A stretch of 36,658 nt of DNA, taken from positions 1-36,658 of the forward strand of contig JAROAZ010000040.1 in assembly GCA_029432775.1 (NCBI GenBank). The letters are read 5' to 3'. The notes under the pieces are model-generated. The model saw nothing but the letters and a program-made list of their open reading frames with translations, was not told the DNA's origin and did no database searches. Positions 9,401 to 17,448 of this stretch are shown piece by piece. Within the stretch, counting starts at the first letter, position 1. Every line of letters starts with the position of its first letter. The position numbers and the translations under genes were made by a program. The stretch comes from Pontiellaceae bacterium B12227 (GTDB lineage Bacteria; Verrucomicrobiota; Kiritimatiellia; Kiritimatiellales; Pontiellaceae).

Positions 9401-9651
9401 AAATCCTCCGCCATGAAGTCTGTCGGCCGATCTTCCGATTTGCCGACATACTTAAAATGCCAGGTGCCGTTCAGTGACTGCATGCGGGATACCGAGCGGT
9501 CACCTTTCAGGGCATCTTCCAAGGATTGGAACGAGTAGGAGGGGATGCGTGCTCGAAGTTTATTCTGTTCGAACATGATTTCATTTTCCCAATCGTTAGT
9601 GGCAAATGCCGATAGGGGCAGGAGGCAGAGTAGGGCTGGTATTATTTTCAT
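6439..9651 (-). CDS. Secreted GH2 beta-galactosidase (LacZ type)
   Basis: About 1,070 residues from the ATG at 9651 (9654 also fits), giving the signal peptide MKIIPALLCLLPLSAFA; the longer frame upstream is not signal-like. Domain order is that of long LacZ enzymes: jelly-roll sugar-binding domain, immunoglobulin-like domain, TIM barrel, a further sandwich and a beta-galactosidase small-chain domain at the end. The acid/base is E492 in 'SWSMGNEAGTG' and the nucleophile E582 in 'VVMCEYLHAMGNS', both intact. It should release terminal beta-galactose from desulfated galactan oligomers. It is the last gene of the unit beginning with the GH42-like enzyme and follows a sulfatase gene by 26 bases. 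Confidence 0.93.
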   Translation of the reverse strand: MKIIPALLCLLPLSAFATNDWENEIMFEQNKLRARIPSYSFQSLEDALKGDRSVSRMQSLNGTWHFKYVGKSEDRPTDFMAEDFKGKGWDSIEVPSNWEIKGHGQPIYSNITYPFVKGVYDPDKHYGYMSAPLPDVPNIYRDNPVGSYFRDFEVSNDWKDLSVILHFGGVSSAFYVWVNGEQVGYSQGSRLAAEFDITEYLQPGKNRLAVQVFRWSDGSYLEDQDMWRLSGIHREVMLLAQPKIALNDFYVRPKLDADYKDATLEIRPRLWVKSDEDLEGWKITAQLYDANQKAVLAAPMSCKVKDIHEERWPQRDITPFAFMKADIKNPLKWTAEHPNLYTLVFSVLDPSGKTVEARSQTIGFRSVEFGKDQALLINGQPVKLMGVNRHDTSAVNGKALTRDEIRKDVELLKQFNFNAVRTSHYPNDPYLLELCNEYGLYVMDEANVECHHLGSYIPQQPSWALPILSRIYRMVERDKNEPSVISWSMGNEAGTGPAFAAAAAWIKDFDPSRFIHYEGAQGDPTHPQYDEDLARISQRDPSMANPTDPPYVDVISRMYPTLDQLKAMTTSQYIHRPVVMCEYLHAMGNSIGTLGEFWDYIYATPNAIGGFIWDMVDQGIEKIHEPTGQKFFAYGGDFGDLPNDKNFCFNGVFASDRTPNPHAWECKYVFQPLEVSPKDILKGTVHIKNRFSFSNLKDYEIRWSVAENGKLLQSGTLPPQDIAPGKTATVAIPFQSLEFNPDSEYSINISVHETRDRLWCKKGYQVAHEQLMLKGRSASATYTSTSTDQLKVENADGKIMVSGKGFSAAFSKSTGEMVSYKLGKKQILASPLGPNFRRPLMDNDTRFRRMWKKQKIWIELADNLKTDVVQYVTGDSTATVTVKQHFQNKVHLETIYTVHSDGNVVADLKLHADELLPEMIRFGMTMGVSPELKHTSYYGRGPWESYSDRKRSAKLGIFSEKTDNLFHSYAMPQENGNHTDTRWLKLTTADGNTGVQISGLPTFGFSVWPYSIENIDEAKHPYDLKRQGFYTLNVDLRQTGVGGMRARPLEHQMLPAGDYSFSFRMGPVTK

Positions 9652-9677
9652 CATCACATTTCCAATCATGGGCTTTT

Positions 9678-11279
9678 TTATCTGGGTTGCGCAGCTTGCC
9701 AACCGGCATCAAATTGTTTCAGTAGCACCGCCACGGTCTCCGGGTTGCTCTTGGCGATATTCTTTGTTTCGAGCGGATCAGTTTTATGGTCGTACAGTTC
9801 TAAGTAAAGCGGGGCCTTTTCCGGGTGCTTTGAATCTTTCCAGACCGTGAAACGATAGCGATCGGTGCGCATGCCGTAGCCGGTCAGATCCTCTTCAAAC
9901 AGTTTTCGGTTCCAATGGCCGGGCAGCTGGTCCTGAATCCGCTTTTCCATTTCATCAGCCAGCGGGCCGAAATAGGTTTCGCGCATGCCGGGCCGCAGGG
10001 CAATGGAGCCCCATTCGCGCAGGGCCGGAGTCGGGAACTGGCTGAAGGCCGCTTTTTTCCAATTTCTGGAAGGTGCTGCGAGCAGCGGTTTGAAGCTGGT
10101 TCCTTCCACATGTTGCGGAATCGGCAGTCCGGCCAGGTCGGCGAGGGACGGGTACATGTCAATAAGTTCAACGAGGGCATCGGTTTTCTGTCCCCGACTT
10201 CCTTCCGGCATGTCGGGCGTCCAGAGAATCAGAGGAACGCGGGTCGCGATTTCATAGGTGGTGGCTTTGCCCCAGATGCCCATGTCGCCGAGGTGCCAGC
10301 CGTGATCGGTCCATACGATAATGATGGTGTTGTCGCGAACGCCGGCGTCTTCCAGGGCCTGGATCATTTTACCGATTTGTGAGTCTACATAGCTTGCACA
10401 GGCCAGATAGGCGTGTTTCAACGTGCGGGAAAGGTCATCGCTGAACGGTTTGCCATCGGTCGGAATACCATGGCGGACCCGAAGCTCAAACGAGGGATGC
10501 AGCCCCATGGCAGCGCCATCGACCGGCGCTGCCTGGTGCTCAGCCAACGGAATGGATGCACGGTCGTAAAGGTCCCAGTATTTTTTCGGGGCGACCCAGT
10601 TGAGGTGCGGTTTGTTAAAGCCGAGTGCCATGAAAAACGGTTTATCTCCCTGAGCCATCTCTTTCATCGTATCGATGGCAATCAGGGTGTTGCGGCCGTC
10701 TATATAGGTTTCATCCGGTACATCGGCGCATTCATAGGCCGGGCCGCTGGCCAGTCCGAACTTTGCCATCTCGCCATATTGAGCAAACATCTCTTTTCGC
10801 ATGTTCTGATGAATGGCGATGTTTTCCGGAAGGGCGAACCCCTTGGGTTTCGGAAGTGTTGTCCGGGCCGGCTTACGGCTCCAGGAATGCTCCTCGTCCT
10901 TATGTTTTCCATGGAAGATCTTTCCGCAGAACGCCGTTTCGTATCCATTCTCCAGAAAGTGTTGGGGCAGGGTGACCACATCCGGCTGCAGGTCGCGGAA
11001 TTCCAGGTAGTTGTGCACAACGCCGCTTGAGTCCGGCCGCATGCCGGTCATCAGGCTGGCGCGTGACGGGCCGCAGATCGGCTGCTGACAATAGGCGCGA
11101 TTAAAAAGCATGCCGTCGGCGGCCAGTTTGTCCATGTTCGGAGTCACCGCAACCGGTGAGCCATAGCAACCCAGTTCCGGGCGCATGTCGTCGATGCCGA
11201 TGAACAGAATGTTCGGCCTATCCACAGCGAAGCAGACAGACAGTCCTGAAAAGAGAACGGCTGTTATAATTCGTTTCAT
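9678..11279 (-). CDS. Secreted sulfatase, iduronate-2-sulfatase-like (S1)
   Basis: 533 residues with signal peptide (MKRIITAVLFSGLSVCFA). The formylglycine motif is C69-G-P-S-R73, the N-terminal metal site is 'NILFIGIDDMRPELGCYG' and the second metal segment 'VWTDHGWHLGDMG'. 'DDMRPELGCYG' and 'TDHGWHLGD' are typical of the iduronate-2-sulfatase-like branch (S1_7), which in marine bacteria includes carrageenan-active sulfatases. A GGAGAG ribosome site precedes the ATG. It lies 16 bases after another sulfatase of the same broad type, suggesting the two remove sulfate from different positions or at different chain stages; this is inference. Confidence 0.92.
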   Translation of the reverse strand: MKRIITAVLFSGLSVCFAVDRPNILFIGIDDMRPELGCYGSPVAVTPNMDKLAADGMLFNRAYCQQPICGPSRASLMTGMRPDSSGVVHNYLEFRDLQPDVVTLPQHFLENGYETAFCGKIFHGKHKDEEHSWSRKPARTTLPKPKGFALPENIAIHQNMRKEMFAQYGEMAKFGLASGPAYECADVPDETYIDGRNTLIAIDTMKEMAQGDKPFFMALGFNKPHLNWVAPKKYWDLYDRASIPLAEHQAAPVDGAAMGLHPSFELRVRHGIPTDGKPFSDDLSRTLKHAYLACASYVDSQIGKMIQALEDAGVRDNTIIIVWTDHGWHLGDMGIWGKATTYEIATRVPLILWTPDMPEGSRGQKTDALVELIDMYPSLADLAGLPIPQHVEGTSFKPLLAAPSRNWKKAAFSQFPTPALREWGSIALRPGMRETYFGPLADEMEKRIQDQLPGHWNRKLFEEDLTGYGMRTDRYRFTVWKDSKHPEKAPLYLELYDHKTDPLETKNIAKSNPETVAVLLKQFDAGWQAAQPR

Positions 11280-11295
11280 GGTTCAATACTCTCCT

Positions 11296-12915
11296 TTACA
11301 ATGACCGGTTGTTCTCTTTAGTCCGGACCGGCCGGAATGTGGTCTGATCGAGGTCTCCGGTCAGCGCTTCCATCTGCGATTTCAGCTGGTCTTTAATGGC
11401 TGCGTATTCGGGATTGTCTGCGAGGTTCTTCCATTCGTTGGGATCCTTGGTGTGATCGTAGAGCTCCTCCTTTTCGCTGACATAGTGGATGTATCTGTAG
11501 TCACGGGATCGCACCGCATAGCTGTGATATGAGGGTTCCAGCGTGTTGCCCGGCGACGGGGTTTTAACGACGGACAAAGCAACGTCCGGTCCCTTCCATT
11601 CTTTGGTGTCTGGATTGATCAGGAATGGTTTCAGGCTGTGCCCGTCTAGCTTTGCCCCCTTGTCGTTGATTCTATTGTCAACACCCGCCAAGCCGCACAG
11701 GTCGGCGATGGTCGGGTAGACATCGATCAGCGAGACCGGATGCGCCACTGTTTTTCCATAGCTTTTTTCCATTTCGGGAGCCCGCACAATCATCGGGATG
11801 CGGGTGCTTTCCTCCCACAGTGAGTTCTTGTAGAGGTACTGTTTTCCCCCCTGGTGGTAGCCGTGGTCACTCACGAGAACGACGATCGTGTTGTTGCGAA
11901 ACGAACTGGCGTCCAGAGCCTGGATAACCTTTCCGATCTGTTCGTCGACGAAGCTCACGCAGGCGAGGTAGGCCTGAAGGTGTCGTTTGATTCCTTCTTC
12001 AGGGTCGGCGTATGATTCGGTCAGGAGCCTGTAGTGTTCGGTCCATAGGGGGTTCCACTTGGGGAATACCGAGGAGAAATAGCAGTCGTCCCGGTCGTTC
12101 TCTTTGATGGGCGGGAACTGCAGGGAGTCCAGGGGATACATGTCGAAAAACTTCTGCGGAGCGATTAGCGGAGTGTGGGGACGTGAAAACCCAACCGCCA
12201 GGAAGAACGGAGGAGCCTTTGTTTCCTTTGCCAGTTGTTGAATTTTGTCGACCGCCCAGTTCGCCTGCAATTCGTCATTCATCAAATCCCGGTCGGTTTC
12301 GCTGACGTAGCGGAAGGGCTTCCACTTTCTGGTAATCCAGCCTTTATGCCCGGGAAGATCGCCCTCCGGGGGCACATCCGGGATATCGGCAAGCGAGGCG
12401 AACGTGCCGTCGATGTGACCGATATCCCTGAAGGGTTTCGGCACGGAGGGATGGCCCGTCGGCTTTTTCCCGTTGAATGAAAAGGGCCCCGGATCCTTGC
12501 TGACGCCAAACTCCGTCCAACTATCGAGGTGATCATTGTGCATCAATTTTCCGGTGCCATAGGACGCGTAGCCGTTGTCCTTCAAAAACTGACCCAGTGT
12601 CTTGCAGTGCTTCAGGGTGTCGTTCTTCTGCCAGTCATCGAACCAATAGTTCCGCGACACATGCGGGTACACGCCCGTCAGCATGCTGACACGCGAAGGG
12701 GCGCAGATCTGGGCGTTGCAATGGGCATTGGCGAAACGAACGCCGCCTTCGGTAAGCGCATCCAGGCCGGGGGTGATGGCCTGCGGATGGCCGCCGAAGC
12801 AGCCGCTATAATCGTTCAGGTCGTCGACCATGATCAAAAGAATATTGGGGCGCTCCGCCAGTACGAGGCCGGACAGGGTGAGGCTCAATAGAATGGGTAG
12901 GAGTCGTGATTTCAT
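11296..12915 (-). CDS. Secreted sulfatase, iduronate-2-sulfatase-like (S1)
   Basis: 539 residues with signal peptide (MKSRLLPILLSLTLSGLVLA). It shows 'NILLIMVDDLNDYSGCFGG', the maturation motif C71-A-P-S-R75 and 'LVSDHGYHQGGKQYLYKNS', so all main catalytic elements are present. It belongs to the same branch as the next gene downstream (9678-11279) but is clearly diverged from it. The ATG at 12915 is preceded by AAGG at moderate distance. The gene follows the GH42-like enzyme by 40 bases in the same operon and probably desulfates its substrate or product. Confidence 0.92.
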   Translation of the reverse strand: MKSRLLPILLSLTLSGLVLAERPNILLIMVDDLNDYSGCFGGHPQAITPGLDALTEGGVRFANAHCNAQICAPSRVSMLTGVYPHVSRNYWFDDWQKNDTLKHCKTLGQFLKDNGYASYGTGKLMHNDHLDSWTEFGVSKDPGPFSFNGKKPTGHPSVPKPFRDIGHIDGTFASLADIPDVPPEGDLPGHKGWITRKWKPFRYVSETDRDLMNDELQANWAVDKIQQLAKETKAPPFFLAVGFSRPHTPLIAPQKFFDMYPLDSLQFPPIKENDRDDCYFSSVFPKWNPLWTEHYRLLTESYADPEEGIKRHLQAYLACVSFVDEQIGKVIQALDASSFRNNTIVVLVSDHGYHQGGKQYLYKNSLWEESTRIPMIVRAPEMEKSYGKTVAHPVSLIDVYPTIADLCGLAGVDNRINDKGAKLDGHSLKPFLINPDTKEWKGPDVALSVVKTPSPGNTLEPSYHSYAVRSRDYRYIHYVSEKEELYDHTKDPNEWKNLADNPEYAAIKDQLKSQMEALTGDLDQTTFRPVRTKENNRSL

Positions 12916-12955
12916 ACGATAGCCTTCATGAAGGGGTTGCGTTGGGTCGAGGCGG

Positions 12956-15331
12956 CTAGAGGGCTTTTACCTCCAGCAGCGATACTCCTTTTGAGTTGAG
13001 CTCGAATTCCGGATCGCAGGAGTTGCCGGTAAACAGATCGGTTACGGAAATTCCGGTGCCGCCTTTCAGGCCGAGCTTCAGTTTGGCCGTATTCTTGCCA
13101 AGGTTCAGGATGCTCACGAGATAGCTGCCGTTGTCCTGTTTCACCGCTCGCCAATGGCACCCTTTGTGTCCGCTTCCATTGTTTTCACCGAGCGTGATGT
13201 CGGGTCTGCTGGTGGAGATTTTTCCGAGTGCGACGTCTCGAATTTGCGAGGTACTTTCGCTGCCCTTGAGAACGATGAGGTTGCCTTTGCCCGGTTTCAG
13301 GCTTTTTCCGTGGGGCTGTCCGTATTCATTTTTGCTGAGGCTTTTCGCGCTGTCGACGATGACGGTGCCGCCCTGGTCGAGAGTTGACTGCAATGCGTCC
13401 AGTTCCGATTTGGTGACGAATTCCGTTTTATACACGAGGATGGCATCCCACAGCTTGTTGTCCTGCTTTTTGATAATGTTCTCGGTCGCAAATCCCAAGG
13501 GGAACCCTTCGAAAAAGAGCGACTCATACATATCGAACTGGTCGGACATGTGGGTCTTTTTGTTGATGGCCGATGTCTCGGAGTGGAACAGGCGCAGCGG
13601 GCGGCGCTGTTTGCGCAGGGCGATGATTTCTTCAGAGTAACTGTTCAGGTCATACATCACCTGCGTATAGGCATTGGCAATATGTGGCTGCTGATTGGCT
13701 GATCCAGCAAAGGATCCTGCCAGAGCGCCATCAAAGAAGTTCAGCTCTCCTTCAAGCCGGTCTTCAGGGGATCCGTCGGGATCTCTTGCCCAGAACCATG
13801 ACATGTTGACATCCATGCCCAGAAGCGTCGCCAGCCAATAGACGCTTTCCACATACTCCACCGACGTGTCGAGTTTCCTCCAGTGCGCTGAGGACAGGAA
13901 GTGGGATTCTGAATTGATGTGGATTTTTTCCGGCGAAACGGATTCCATGAAGTCGTAGGACATAGCCACCTCTTCCCAGAAATAGCCGTAATGCGCTTCC
14001 CAGGCTTCCGCCTTTTTTGAAATACGGATTCGCGATTCCCAGCTTTTGGCATCGTCGCCGATCATTGAGGTGAGTTCGGTGAGGGCTTCCAGGTCAATCC
14101 CGTGCGCGCGCGGATTACCGGTGTAATGGTGCGTGCTCTGTTTGATGTGTGTATCGGCATTCGGATTGCCTTTGCGAAGTTCACCCTGAATGAAGGTGAA
14201 CCAATCGATGGAGCGGTCCATGTTGTAACGTGCCCAATCGTAATACATCGGGGTGCCTTGAATTTTAGCAGGAATGGGGAATTCGATTTCAACGGTATCG
14301 AAACTGGAGAATTCGGTCTTCCAGTTTTTGTTCAGGGCCTTGAGGTCGCCATCATATTTTCTGTCCAGCCACTGCCGGAATTTATCTACCGTATACGTGG
14401 AGAGCTGCTGCATTTCACCCGTTCGCCGGGTCCAGCCGCTGGATATGGAATGCCAGTGGGGCTCGTTGGCGAGAATGAAGCCAAGCTGAGTCACCTTTTT
14501 TCCCTGAGTCAAGGCGCCGGTTTCTTTGGCGATGGTTCCCCAGACATCTCTCACCAGAGGGTTGTCGACATCGAAGCCGATGAACGTGGAGCGGCCATAG
14601 CACGCCTGAGGTTCCTGTTTTTTCACCCATTCAGGAATGCCCTGGTTCCAGAACATCAGAAAGCCGATATTCGTATCAGAAATGTCGGTGACTTCGCGTA
14701 GGAGTTCCGGGTCAAATGTACGGTCTTCTTTTAGCAGGAACGAGTTGATCGCCCGGTCATGTTCGGGTTTGTACAGGTTTTCGCCGCCGTGGAAGATGGC
14801 GCCGAGGTGGTCGTTGTAGACAGCACTGTTGGTGAGTGGCTGCCCGACCGATTTTGAAAAGTAATCGTAGAGGAAAATCGGTTTGCCGTTGCTTAGCAGT
14901 ACATTGTCGCCTACCTCAATATTCTGCCAATCCACCTTGTTGACCGGACGCCGTCGGACATCACCACTGACGACCTTGGAGAGTTCAGTGATACCATCAT
15001 CGAGGATTTGAATCACCATTTTGCGCTGGAAGTCCGGAATCTCAGCGGCATGTTTTTCCTTCTCGTCTTTATAGATGCTGAATTCTCCAAATAGATATGC
15101 GACCTCCTCCTGATGGCTTTCATCCCAGTCGGCAAACTTTAAAAACTCATTGGAGAACCACACAACGGATTCTTCGCGGGTGACATCAATCGATTTGGCT
15201 TTCGCCTTCTCCATCAGCTGTTCCAGCCGGCCCAGCTTTTCACGGGCGGTTGCCTCCAGATCCGCTCCCATTGACGTCAGTGCAAAAGCCAAAGCAAGCA
15301 GTAGCGAGGTTATACAGGTATATGGTCTCAT
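12956..15331 (-). CDS. Secreted clan GH-A beta-galactosidase, GH42-like (GH167 possible)
   Basis: About 791 residues; two ATGs stand in tandem (15334 and 15331) and the second has better spacing to AAGGG. Signal peptide MRPYTCITSLLLALAFALTSMG, then a helical N-terminal extension to about residue 110. The barrel has 'FILANEPHWH' (acid/base Glu near 290) and the GH42-type segment 'KYDGDLKALNKNWKTEF'; a candidate nucleophile is the Glu near 475 in 'HINSESHFLS'. The C-terminal part resembles the trimerisation-like and beta-sandwich domains of GH42 relatives. In red-algal galactan loci, such GH42-like enzymes (GH167) take beta-galactose off neocarrageenan oligosaccharides; assigning that family needs an alignment. 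It is first in the operon with two sulfatases and the GH2 gene. Confidence 0.75.
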   Translation of the reverse strand: MRPYTCITSLLLALAFALTSMGADLEATAREKLGRLEQLMEKAKAKSIDVTREESVVWFSNEFLKFADWDESHQEEVAYLFGEFSIYKDEKEKHAAEIPDFQRKMVIQILDDGITELSKVVSGDVRRRPVNKVDWQNIEVGDNVLLSNGKPIFLYDYFSKSVGQPLTNSAVYNDHLGAIFHGGENLYKPEHDRAINSFLLKEDRTFDPELLREVTDISDTNIGFLMFWNQGIPEWVKKQEPQACYGRSTFIGFDVDNPLVRDVWGTIAKETGALTQGKKVTQLGFILANEPHWHSISSGWTRRTGEMQQLSTYTVDKFRQWLDRKYDGDLKALNKNWKTEFSSFDTVEIEFPIPAKIQGTPMYYDWARYNMDRSIDWFTFIQGELRKGNPNADTHIKQSTHHYTGNPRAHGIDLEALTELTSMIGDDAKSWESRIRISKKAEAWEAHYGYFWEEVAMSYDFMESVSPEKIHINSESHFLSSAHWRKLDTSVEYVESVYWLATLLGMDVNMSWFWARDPDGSPEDRLEGELNFFDGALAGSFAGSANQQPHIANAYTQVMYDLNSYSEEIIALRKQRRPLRLFHSETSAINKKTHMSDQFDMYESLFFEGFPLGFATENIIKKQDNKLWDAILVYKTEFVTKSELDALQSTLDQGGTVIVDSAKSLSKNEYGQPHGKSLKPGKGNLIVLKGSESTSQIRDVALGKISTSRPDITLGENNGSGHKGCHWRAVKQDNGSYLVSILNLGKNTAKLKLGLKGGTGISVTDLFTGNSCDPEFELNSKGVSLLEVKAL

Positions 15332-15405
15332 CATTATTCCCTTTATAAATTTTTGTCAGCTACGAGATATCGCATAATACTACAAGCGCCAACAGTGCCG
15401 ATGTT

Positions 15406-15555
15406 TCAATTTAACATGTCATAATTGCACGTAGGCGGAGAGCGGAAGCCGGTGTTGTGGTTTTCATAGCCGCGATTTCCAGAATTAATTGCATCGAGAT
15501 GGGCTGGCTGCGACCTCGTCCGAGAGATTCTAAGTCCGGCGTCTGCCAGTGCTCT
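15406..15555 (-). pseudogene. Possible remnant of a C-type-lectin/FGE-like protein end
   Basis: After the stop of the 139-residue gene the same frame stays open for 49 codons to a TGA at 15406-15408. It ends in 'INSGNRGYENHNTGFRSP', which resembles the C-terminal signature of formylglycine-generating-enzyme-like folds (…NRG.xNxxxGFR…). No start codon or ribosome site supports an independent gene, so it may be a decayed fragment or chance. Confidence 0.25.
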
Positions 15556-15975
15556 TTACAATTCACCGCCAGCCTTTGATTCACTGTACAACTGCTCACC
15601 CACGCTGCGGCTGGCTTTAATAAGTTCCGCATAATGGGTGTCGCAGACAGCTGTGCCCCGGCTGTCGATTCGCCAGCTTACAGTGATCGGAGTGTAGCCC
15701 GGATTTCTGATCTGTGCGGTCACCGCTTTATACGCAGTGGCATCCAGACCGCCCTCTAATGGCAAAGTAATACCCGGCCATTTGTTAACAGGCCCGGTCT
15801 TTATCCGTACAGCTGTTCCGGTTATGTTCGTCGTCAGCGAAATCGAGGAGCCCTTTTCCACAGCATCTGCAATGCTGTCTGATGCTGTAAAATCAAATAG
15901 AAGCTTTGCATTTGCCGAAACCTGCAGGTTGCAGATTACTGATGCGGTCAAAAACAGTATTGAATGCCTTATCAT
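15556..15975 (-). CDS. Short secreted carbohydrate-binding-like domain protein (possibly truncated)
   Basis: 139 residues with signal peptide (MIRHSILFLTASVICNLQVSANA). The rest reads as a single beta-sandwich module ('KLLFDFTASDSIADAVEKG', 'WPGITLPLEGGLDATAYKAV', 'ITVSWRIDSRG') of the kind found at the N-terminus of agarases and other large marine glycosidases, where it precedes a catalytic barrel. Here the frame stops after the module, so either this is a stand-alone binding protein or the 5' fragment of a lost enzyme. It follows the sulfatase by 36 bases with a weak ribosome site and is the last gene of its unit. Confidence 0.55.
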   Translation of the reverse strand: MIRHSILFLTASVICNLQVSANAKLLFDFTASDSIADAVEKGSSISLTTNITGTAVRIKTGPVNKWPGITLPLEGGLDATAYKAVTAQIRNPGYTPITVSWRIDSRGTAVCDTHYAELIKASRSVGEQLYSESKAGGEL

Positions 15976-16011
15976 CTGTTGTTCTTTTTTATTTCTGTTT
16001 TTGTCCGCGGA

Positions 16012-17448
16012 CTATTGAAGGTCGAATGTTCCTTCGAACCATGGGTTTGGGTTATGTTTCCAGCGCTCGCGTTCCTCATCGGAATAGATCCATGCCGGCA
16101 TTTCGTGTGTGTTGGCCCATTTATTCAGCATGGTTACCATGTCTTTCATCCGCTCAGGATGCTGTCGGCTGAGGTCGTTTGCTTCGCAGGGATCCTGCTC
16201 CAGGTTATAGAGTTGCCAATGCAGGCCCGACCGCACGGCTTTCCATTCGTTCAGGCGTCCGGCGATATCGGTGTATTTGGAGCGGTGGGAAATGACCGGG
16301 ATTAATTCGTCGGGGTGCGGATTCTGATTCTTCAGGAGATCGCTCCAGATATATTTTCCATCCAGCATCTTGCCTTCCGGAACCGTCGCACCGGCAAGGT
16401 TCGACAGCGTCGGGTAGAAGTCCATGGTCAGCACCGGATAGGCAAAGGTGCGGTCGGCCGGAATAACGCCCGGCCAGTGCCAGAACATGGGAACCCGGTA
16501 GCCGCCTTCCAGCACATCCCGCTTGCCGCCCTTCAGCGGCGTATTGTCGGCAAAGCGCGTAATGCCTCCGTTATCACTCAGAAAGATAATTAACGTGTTC
16601 TCATAAGCCCCGGTTGATTTCAGCGCATCGACGACGCGTTTTACCCCGTAGTCCACGCAATGCACCATGGCGGCATATTTCCTCCGCATCTTATCTTTAA
16701 TCTGCGCCATCTTATCGATGTCTTCCTGTTTGGCTTCGATGGGGGAATGCGGTGCATTATAGGCCAGATATAAAAAGAAGGGTTGCTCACGTTCGGCCGC
16801 TTTTCCAATGAAGCTGACCGCTTCGCGGGAAAAGGCATCGGTGAGGTATTCGGTCTCGCGCGCATTTTTTCCGTTGCGCAGCTGAGGCGTCGTATTGGGC
16901 GGAATTTTCGTATCGCCGGCTTCCAGTCGCTTTTCAGCTTCCTTCCGGTATTTCTCCGGGAAATATTTGTGTCCGCCGCCGAGGTGTCCGTAAAACTCGT
17001 CGAAGCCTCGTTGGTTGGGCAGGAACTCATGCCCTTCGCCCAGATGCCATTTGCCGAGGATGCCGGTAAAATAGCCCGCATCCTGCAACACCTTCGAGAG
17101 AAAGACCTCTTTGGTGGAGACGCCCCATTGATGATTGAAATAAGGAATGTTGAACTGCCCGCCCAGCGTGTGCGGCGACCGTCCGGTCAGCAGCGCTGCC
17201 CGGCTGGGACCGCAGACCGGATGGGCCGCATACGCCGTTGTGCAGATGGTGCCTTGTTTGGCCAGCGCATCCAGATGAGGCGTCGGAATATCCTTCGAGC
17301 CGTTGAAACCCACATCCGCATATCCAAGATCGTCACACAGAATCACAAGGATATTCGGACGGGGAGCCTCGGCCCGGCCATTCAAGCCGAACCCTCCGGC
17401 CACAAGCCCCAGTGCCAGTAGAATGTTATGTGGCCGCATCCTCATCAT
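16012..17448 (-). CDS. Secreted formylglycine-dependent sulfatase (S1, arylsulfatase A-like)
   Basis: 478 residues. The start ATG at 17448 overlaps the stop of the FAD oxidoreductase by one base (TGATG), indicating translational coupling. Signal region MMRMRPHNILLALGLVAGGF. It has 'PNILVILCDDLGYADVGFNG', the maturation motif C79-G-P-S-R83, 'GILGKWHLGEG' and 'IIFLSDNGGITRFADNTPLKG', so metal and sulfate-binding residues look intact. It is of the arylsulfatase A-like type, different from the two iduronate-2-sulfatase-like genes. Families of this type include iota-carrageenan 4-sulfatases (S1_19), but the specificity is not provable here. Confidence 0.92.
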   Translation of the reverse strand: MMRMRPHNILLALGLVAGGFGLNGRAEAPRPNILVILCDDLGYADVGFNGSKDIPTPHLDALAKQGTICTTAYAAHPVCGPSRAALLTGRSPHTLGGQFNIPYFNHQWGVSTKEVFLSKVLQDAGYFTGILGKWHLGEGHEFLPNQRGFDEFYGHLGGGHKYFPEKYRKEAEKRLEAGDTKIPPNTTPQLRNGKNARETEYLTDAFSREAVSFIGKAAEREQPFFLYLAYNAPHSPIEAKQEDIDKMAQIKDKMRRKYAAMVHCVDYGVKRVVDALKSTGAYENTLIIFLSDNGGITRFADNTPLKGGKRDVLEGGYRVPMFWHWPGVIPADRTFAYPVLTMDFYPTLSNLAGATVPEGKMLDGKYIWSDLLKNQNPHPDELIPVISHRSKYTDIAGRLNEWKAVRSGLHWQLYNLEQDPCEANDLSRQHPERMKDMVTMLNKWANTHEMPAWIYSDEERERWKHNPNPWFEGTFDLQ

